64,000 nucleotides of DNA, taken from positions 3,804,501 through 3,868,500 of the forward strand of contig NC_006270.3 in NCBI RefSeq assembly GCF_000011645.1, given 5' to 3'. Source of the DNA: Bacillus licheniformis DSM 13 = ATCC 14580. Lineage in GTDB: Bacteria; Bacillota; Bacilli; Bacillales; Bacillaceae. Of the stretch, positions 59,187 to 64,000 are shown piece by piece. Position 1 is the stretch's first letter; each line of letters begins with the position of its first letter. The notes below the pieces were generated by a model. The model was not told the origin of the DNA. It saw only the letters and a list, made by a program, of their open reading frames with translations, and searched no databases. A program made the position numbers and the translations under genes.

Positions 59187-59552
59187 TTAATGTCCGCTGT
59201 GCTCAGAATGTTTTGCACCTGGAGAACCGCCCTCAGGGTTGTCTCCGTGATAGTTGTGAGCAGCGAAGATCCAGACGGAACCGGCAATAATCGCAACCGC
59301 AATAAACGCGGCAAACAGCGTATTCCCGACTTGGATTTTGCCGCTGTCACTCTCAGTCATATGCATAAACATTAAGAGCTGAAGTCCAGCTTGAATGATC
59401 GCAAAACCGAAAATAATCCACAGCTTTGCAGCCATGCTTAAATCCGTATAGATCACCCACAAGGCCAATAAGGTCAGCACAATGGACAACACGAACCCGA
59501 CAATATGCTTCCAAGGAAAGTGGCTGTGTTCAGCCGATTGTTTTGCTGCCAT
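59187..59552 (-). CDS. qoxD: Menaquinol oxidase subunit IV QoxD
   Basis: A 121-residue subunit of the aa3-600 quinol oxidase with three membrane helices and a His-rich C-terminus. Sequences AEHSHFPWKHIVGFVLSIVLTLLALWVIYTD and LLMFMHMTESDSGKIQVGNTLF match QoxD. Its ATG overlaps the qoxC stop by one nt (TAATG). Last gene of qoxABCD. Confidence 0.95.
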   Translation of the reverse strand: MAAKQSAEHSHFPWKHIVGFVLSIVLTLLALWVIYTDLSMAAKLWIIFGFAIIQAGLQLLMFMHMTESDSGKIQVGNTLFAAFIAVAIIAGSVWIFAAHNYHGDNPEGGSPGAKHSEHSGH

Positions 59553-60166
59553 TATACATTCACCAACCCTATCAAATAGACACCGGTAAAGATGAAGATC
59601 CATACCACGTCTAAGAAGTGCCAATACAAACTTGAGATAAACAGCTTAGCAGACGTTTGCGGGGTGAGGCCGCGCTTTTTCGTCTGAAGCAATATGCCGA
59701 TAATCCAGAAGATACCAATCGATACGTGCAGTCCGTGGGTTCCCAATAGAACAAAGAATGCTGACCAGTAAGCACTTGTCGATAAAGTGGCACCTTCGTG
59801 TACATAATGATTGAACTCATAAAGCTCATAGCTGACAAAGCCAGCACCGAGCAACAGGGTAATGATCATCCAGATCATCACGCCTTTCAAACTGCCGCGG
59901 CGCATTTCATGCACTGCAATGCCGCATGTGAAACTGCTCGTTAACAGCAGGAACGTCATGATTAAAACGAGCTTCGCGTCGAACAGTTCTGCCGGCAGTA
60001 CGCCTCCCGCTGTTCTGTTATGAAGAACAGCATAGGTCGCAAATAACGTAGAGAATAAAGCAATCTCCGCTCCAAGAAAAATCCAAAAGCCAAGGATATT
60101 CAACCTTCCGATTTCAGAACGGTATTCCATAGGAGCGTTAGAATTGCTGTGTTCTGCATGTTCCAT
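59552..60166 (-). CDS. qoxC: Menaquinol oxidase subunit III QoxC
   Basis: A 204-residue subunit with five membrane helices, matching B. subtilis QoxC in length. Conserved FLGAEIALFSTLFATYAVL and LLGTHGLHVSIGIFWI ... YWHFLDVVWIFIFTGVYLIG. AGGAGG lies 8 nt before the ATG; a TTG just upstream was rejected. Confidence 0.95.
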   Translation of the reverse strand: MEHAEHSNSNAPMEYRSEIGRLNILGFWIFLGAEIALFSTLFATYAVLHNRTAGGVLPAELFDAKLVLIMTFLLLTSSFTCGIAVHEMRRGSLKGVMIWMIITLLLGAGFVSYELYEFNHYVHEGATLSTSAYWSAFFVLLGTHGLHVSIGIFWIIGILLQTKKRGLTPQTSAKLFISSLYWHFLDVVWIFIFTGVYLIGLVNV

Positions 60167-60180
60167 CAATCCCGCCTCCT

Positions 60181-62130
60181 TTACTTGGCATTCTTTCGTT
60201 CAGTCTCTTTTATTTCCTCAACACTTACATAGTAGCCGTCGTCATATTCAAATGAACGAAGAATCATACAGAGGAATACACCGATCAGACCGACGATTCC
60301 CATCCAGAACCATTCAAAGACAAGCCCGAATCCAGCAAATCCGAAGCATAATGACATGATAAACGGACGGCCTGAATTGCTCGGCATATGAATCTTTTTA
60401 AACTTGCTTTCAGGATGAATCTCGACATTGTCTTCCTTCATTTGCGCAAATGCGTCAGGTGAAGTGACCTCAGGCAGAACCGCAAAGTTATAGTGCGGCG
60501 GGATCGCAGAAGATGTAGCCCATTCAAGCGTGCGACCCATTCCCCAAGCATCTCCTGATTCCTCGCGTTTTGAATGACGGAAGCTGTAGAAAATGTTATA
60601 GCAGAGAACGATGAATCCTGCGGCCATCAGCAATGCGCCGAATGTCGCAATCATGTTCAATGCAGTCCAGCCGTCTTCTGCTCCGTATGTGTAAATACGG
60701 CGAGGCATTCCCTGCAATCCAAGGAAATACATCGGGAAGAAACAGATGTTAAAGCCCGTCATGAACAGCCAGAAGAACCATTTTCCGATGCGTTCGTTCA
60801 GTTTGTGACCGAACATTTTCGGATACCAGAAGATCAATCCGGCGAAACATGCAAACACAGTACCCGCGATCAGCACGTAGTGGAAGTGCGATACGAGGAA
60901 GTATGTGTTGTGATATTGATAATCCGCAGCTGCCATCGCAAGCATAACGCCCGTAACACCGCCGATGACGAAGTTCGGAATAAATGCAAGCGACCACAGC
61001 ATCGGCGTTGTGATTTTAATTCTGCCTCGATGCAGCGTCAACAGCCAGTTAAAGATTTTAACCCCGGTCGGCACCGATATCGCCATTGTCGTAATCGAGA
61101 AGAACGAGTTGACCGCCGCGCTGTTGCCCATTGTGAAAAAGTGGTGCAGCCAAACGATAAAGCTGAGAACCGAAATCGCCACAATGGAATAAACCATCGC
61201 TTTATAGCCGAACAGCTGCTTTCTCGCAAATGTTGCAATGATTTCTGAAAAAATACCGAAAGCAGGCAAAATAACGATGTAAACCTCAGGATGTCCCCAA
61301 ATCCAGAACAGGTTCGCCCATAGCATCGGCATACCGCCGTTTGCCAAAGTGAAAAAGGCTGTTCCGAACAAGCGGTCAAATGTCATCAGCGCCAAAGCCA
61401 CTGTCAAGACAGGGAAGGCGAAAATGATAATCACACAAGTGATCAGCGTTGTCCAAGTGAACATCGGCATCCGCCATAGAGTCATGCCTTTTGTACGCAT
61501 TTTCAGGATGGTAACCATAAAGTTGATCCCGGTGAGAAGCGTACCGATACCCGCGATCTGAAGTCCGAGCAAGTAATAGTTCTGTCCAGGTCCAGGACTC
61601 AGCTCGTTGCCTGCAAGCGGCATGTAAGCCGTCCATCCTGCATTCGGCGATCCGCCGATGACGAATGAAATGTTAAACAGCATCGCTCCGACCATGAAGG
61701 TCCAGAAGCTCAAGTTGTTCAAGTAAGGATAAGCAACGTCCCGCGCACCGATTTGAAGCGGTACGACCACGTTCATTAACCCAATAAGAAACGGCATCGC
61801 CATGAAGATGATCATGATCGTACCGTGAGTCGTAAATACTTCATTATAGTGGTTGGAATCTAAAAAGCCGTTATTAGGAAGCGTGAGCTGGGCACGCATC
61901 ATTAACCCGTCGACACCGCCGCGGAAGAACATAATGACTGCGGCAATGATGTACATGATTCCTAAACGTTTATGATCGACGGTGGTAATCCACTCTCTCC
62001 AAAGCCATTTCCATTTTTTGAAGTATGTCAGCACAAATACGATTGCAATTGAAGTAAGCAAAATGGAAATCTGTGCTCCAAGAATTAATGGGTCACCTGT
62101 AATTATGAATTCGTCCCATTTCAAATTCAT
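60181..62130 (-). CDS. qoxB: Menaquinol oxidase subunit I QoxB
   Basis: A 649-residue haem-copper oxidase subunit I, the exact B. subtilis length. The CuB/haem ligands are visible: the His in THGTIMIIF, WGHPEVYIVILPAFG (His and Tyr of the cross-linked pair), WLHHFFTMG (His-His) and HFHYVLIAGT. It reduces O2 to water and pumps protons, taking electrons from menaquinol. 14 nt before qoxC and 17 nt after qoxA. Confidence 0.97.
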   Translation of the reverse strand: MNLKWDEFIITGDPLILGAQISILLTSIAIVFVLTYFKKWKWLWREWITTVDHKRLGIMYIIAAVIMFFRGGVDGLMMRAQLTLPNNGFLDSNHYNEVFTTHGTIMIIFMAMPFLIGLMNVVVPLQIGARDVAYPYLNNLSFWTFMVGAMLFNISFVIGGSPNAGWTAYMPLAGNELSPGPGQNYYLLGLQIAGIGTLLTGINFMVTILKMRTKGMTLWRMPMFTWTTLITCVIIIFAFPVLTVALALMTFDRLFGTAFFTLANGGMPMLWANLFWIWGHPEVYIVILPAFGIFSEIIATFARKQLFGYKAMVYSIVAISVLSFIVWLHHFFTMGNSAAVNSFFSITTMAISVPTGVKIFNWLLTLHRGRIKITTPMLWSLAFIPNFVIGGVTGVMLAMAAADYQYHNTYFLVSHFHYVLIAGTVFACFAGLIFWYPKMFGHKLNERIGKWFFWLFMTGFNICFFPMYFLGLQGMPRRIYTYGAEDGWTALNMIATFGALLMAAGFIVLCYNIFYSFRHSKREESGDAWGMGRTLEWATSSAIPPHYNFAVLPEVTSPDAFAQMKEDNVEIHPESKFKKIHMPSNSGRPFIMSLCFGFAGFGLVFEWFWMGIVGLIGVFLCMILRSFEYDDGYYVSVEEIKETERKNAK

Positions 62131-62147
62131 GCAAGCTTCCTCCTTTC

Positions 62148-63116
62148 CTAGTGAGAATCTTGGTCTTCAGATTGTTTTTGATCTTTGTTTGTCTTTACGT
62201 TTTCAAACGGATCTGATTTAGAGTGCGGAGACAACGGTTTATAGCCCAGTCTTTCGCGCGCTTTAATGGCGTATTCCGCATCATTTCCGTGATTAACGTA
62301 CTTCAGGTGTGTAGATGAGAACGTCATTTCGTCCGCATGCTGAGGAAGCATCAGTTCATCGTACTGGGTTTTCGTCAGCTTGGGAGCTTCTTTCTGCGTT
62401 TTCTTCACCCAGTCATTAAACTTGCTTTCAGATACCGCATTGACATTAAACTTTTGTTCTGCAAAACCTTCGCCTGTGAAGTTTGCATTTCGGCCTTTAT
62501 AAGTACCCTCATGGTCTGCCTGTAAATATTGCTCCATTTCCATTCCGGACATGGCGTATTTTTGCCCGCCAAGCTGCGGAATCCACAGAGATGCCATAGA
62601 GTCGGCAGATGAGATTTTAAACAAGATCGGTCTGTCTGTCGGGATATTCAAATAGTTGACCGTTTCGATATCCTGTTCCGGATAGCTGAATACCCATTTC
62701 CAATCGACAGATGTAGCATATACGACCAAAGGTTCCTTGTCCTTTGATGCTTTTGGAGCCTCTTCTAGAGAATAAATTGTTTGAACTGTCGGCACTGACA
62801 GCGCAATAACAATTAAAATCGGAACCACTGTCCAGACGATTTCTAAAAATGTATTGCCTTCTACTTCCGGGCTGTAAGGAGACTTTCTGTCTTTACGCTC
62901 ACGGTATTTCACAATCATCACAGTAAAAAGGACAAATACGACCGCTACGATAAACAGCATAAATCCAATCGATAATAGAATAAGATCTCTTTGCTGCGAA
63001 GCAACCGGTCCTTTAGGATCCAATACCGCGATTTGACTGCAGCCGCCCAATAAAAAAACGGAGGAAAGCAGAGTCAGCATAATCAGTGGTTTAAATGCTC
63101 TGAACAAGAGGATCAC
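62148..63116 (-). CDS. qoxA: Menaquinol oxidase subunit II QoxA (lipoprotein)
   Basis: A 322-residue subunit II with a lipoprotein signal (lipobox FLLGGC), two membrane helices and an external cupredoxin-like domain lacking the CuA ligands, as in quinol oxidases. VVYATSVDWKWVFSYPEQDIETVNYLNIPTDRPI and ASLWIPQLGGQKYAM are diagnostic. GTG start with TAAGGA upstream; an ATG one codon earlier abuts that site. First gene of qoxABCD. Confidence 0.95.
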   Translation of the reverse strand: MILLFRAFKPLIMLTLLSSVFLLGGCSQIAVLDPKGPVASQQRDLILLSIGFMLFIVAVVFVLFTVMIVKYRERKDRKSPYSPEVEGNTFLEIVWTVVPILIVIALSVPTVQTIYSLEEAPKASKDKEPLVVYATSVDWKWVFSYPEQDIETVNYLNIPTDRPILFKISSADSMASLWIPQLGGQKYAMSGMEMEQYLQADHEGTYKGRNANFTGEGFAEQKFNVNAVSESKFNDWVKKTQKEAPKLTKTQYDELMLPQHADEMTFSSTHLKYVNHGNDAEYAIKARERLGYKPLSPHSKSDPFENVKTNKDQKQSEDQDSH

Positions 63117-63350
63117 CATCCTTCCTTAATGATGTCTAAAATTTGGTCAGAATATCTAAGATAAAAGGATTCTGAAAAACTTTTTTCTTCTACCTTGCTA
63201 TGCTATCAAAATCTTCACCAATTAGCCTTATTTTTTTCGATTGTTCACCTTTTTTTCACCCAAATGTCACAAAATCGTCAAAATTTGTTCATGATATTAT
63301 GAATAACAAAGGAAAAAGACTGGTAATTTTTTAGTTCTTTTTACACACAT

Positions 63351-63364
63351 AGCAAGCGCTGACA
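63351..63364. promoter_or_regulatory. cre-like site in the qoxA-galE intergenic region
   Basis: AGCAAGCGCTGACA matches the cre consensus at 12 of 14 positions. It lies 235 nt upstream of qoxA. The 470-nt region between qoxA and galE is AT-rich and must contain the qox promoter; I could not fix it, though a TCAGAAT...ATTCTGA hairpin lies at about 63148-63176. Confidence 0.35.
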
Positions 63365-63519
63365 AATCCCTCCGGAACAAAAAATCTGTCAAATTTAGGT
63401 TTACCACAATAAAAAACTTTGGTCAATCATTAATTTCACATTGTTAAATTTTTTCATGGTGAATCATTATCCTTCTCCCTTCCTTTTCCCTGCTGACAAC
63501 CGGTTTTAAACTAAAGAAC

Positions 63520-63560
63520 ATCAAAAAAGAGCTTTCTTCTGTGACTGAAAGCTCTTTTTT
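63520..63560 (-). terminator. Terminator after galE
   Basis: AAAAAAGAGCTTTC and GAAAGCTCTTTTTT, 14-bp perfect stem with a 10-nt loop and T runs on both strands. Confidence 0.9.
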
Positions 63561-63587
63561 ATCCTATATAATAGGCGTTATCGCATT

Positions 63588-64000
63588 CTAGCTTTGATAG
63601 CCGTTCGGATGTGCTTTAAACCACTTCCACGCGCTGTCAATGATCGTTTCCAGTTCGGCGTACTTCGGCTGCCATCCAAGCTCTTTCACCGCTTTTTCCG
63701 AAGAGGCGATCAGCTGTGCCGGGTCTCCTGCGCGGCGCTCTGCAACCTCCGCCGGTATCGGACAGCCTGTCACTTTCCGGGCAGTTTCAACGACTTCTTT
63801 GACTGAGAAGCCCGTTCCGTTTCCGAGATTGTATACGGCGCTTTCTCCGCCGTTTCGAAGCCTCTCGACAGCGAGAATATGCGCGTCGACCAGATCCATC
63901 ACATGGATGTAGTCTCTGATGCACGTGCCATCCGGAGTCGGATAGTCGTCGCCGAAAATCATAATCTTGTCCCGTTTGCCTAGCGCGACTTGAAGAATGA
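63588..64000 (-). CDS. galE: UDP-glucose 4-epimerase, C-terminal part
   Basis: The frame is open to the right edge of the window, so the N-terminal NAD-binding half is missing. The visible 136 or so residues contain MIFGDDYPTPDGTCIRDYIHVMDLVDAHILA, the substrate-domain signature of GalE, and VYNLGNGTGFSVKEVVETARKV and the C-terminal LGWQPKYAELETIIDSAWKWFKAHPNGY. It interconverts UDP-glucose and UDP-galactose. It is transcribed towards the qox operon on the same strand, separated by a strong terminator. Confidence 0.93.
   Translation of the reverse strand, partial: ILQVALGKRDKIMIFGDDYPTPDGTCIRDYIHVMDLVDAHILAVERLRNGGESAVYNLGNGTGFSVKEVVETARKVTGCPIPAEVAERRAGDPAQLIASSEKAVKELGWQPKYAELETIIDSAWKWFKAHPNGYQS

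Noticed and set aside
60574..61248. 224-codon + strand reading opposite qoxB
   Set aside because: QoxB is unmistakable on the other strand; the His/Arg/Glu-rich product is typical of an antisense shadow of a membrane protein gene.

Overview
The window looks like chromosomal DNA of a low-to-medium GC Firmicute of the Bacillus licheniformis group. The evidence is the gene content and order, which follow the B. subtilis ywh-ywf-pta-ywd-sac-vpr-rodA-qox-gal stretch with accessory blocks set into it. Strong GGAGG ribosome binding sites and frequent TTG and GTG starts fit this. No tRNA, rRNA, insertion sequence or CRISPR array was seen.

Layout. 1-8.8 kb: the end of pbpG, then ywhD, ywhC, ywhB, a secreted M84-type metzincin protease, ywgA, ywfO, a DUF1450 gene, rsfA (with a sigma-F-type promoter), a DUF4306 membrane gene and lipL. 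8.8-16.8 kb: a self-contained aromatic catabolism island. A six-gene leftward operon (HMS dehydrogenase, 4-oxalocrotonate decarboxylase, tautomerase, extradiol dioxygenase, aromatic acid transporter, 4-hydroxybenzoate 3-hydroxylase) faces a rightward IclR regulator plus decarboxylase pair across an operator region. Together they describe uptake of 4-hydroxybenzoate, hydroxylation to protocatechuate, 2,3-ring cleavage, decarboxylation and the 4-oxalocrotonate branch. 16.8-21.2 kb: pta, hemQ, an unknown secreted protein and a Ktr potassium channel subunit. 21.4-27.1 kb: gerQ and an LnrJKLMN-like two-component/ABC-2 system. 27.2-33.9 kb: ywdK, ywdJ, ywdI, ywdH, ung, ywdF, pdxK, ywdA. 34-37.9 kb: sucrose uptake and hydrolysis (sacP-sacA) with a RAT/terminator antitermination leader and the sacT antiterminator. 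38-49.6 kb: ywcI, a cluster of DnaA boxes, vpr, ywcH, nfrA, an M20 amidohydrolase, two tandem rodA genes, a YjiH-type membrane protein and ywcE.

49.7-59.2 kb is the most interesting part: a lasso peptide locus set between ywcE and qoxD, genes that I recall as neighbours in B. subtilis. A seven-gene leftward operon with gaps of 18 nt or less and several overlaps encodes, in order, a PqqD-like recognition element (B1), a transglutaminase-like leader peptidase (B2), an asparagine-synthetase-like macrolactam cyclase without the N-terminal Cys (C), two ABC exporters, a GNAT acetyltransferase and a secreted clostripain-family (C11) protease. A NarL-type regulator gene follows, and on the opposite strand lies a 38-codon precursor gene with a consensus ribosome binding site. 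Its only acidic residue outside the leader sits exactly eight residues after a Thr-X cleavage site, which predicts an 18-residue, strongly cationic lasso peptide with a Ser1-Asp8 ring.

59.2-64 kb: the qoxABCD menaquinol oxidase operon and the C-terminal part of galE. Family assignments rest on motifs, lengths and gene order read by eye. No database search was possible.
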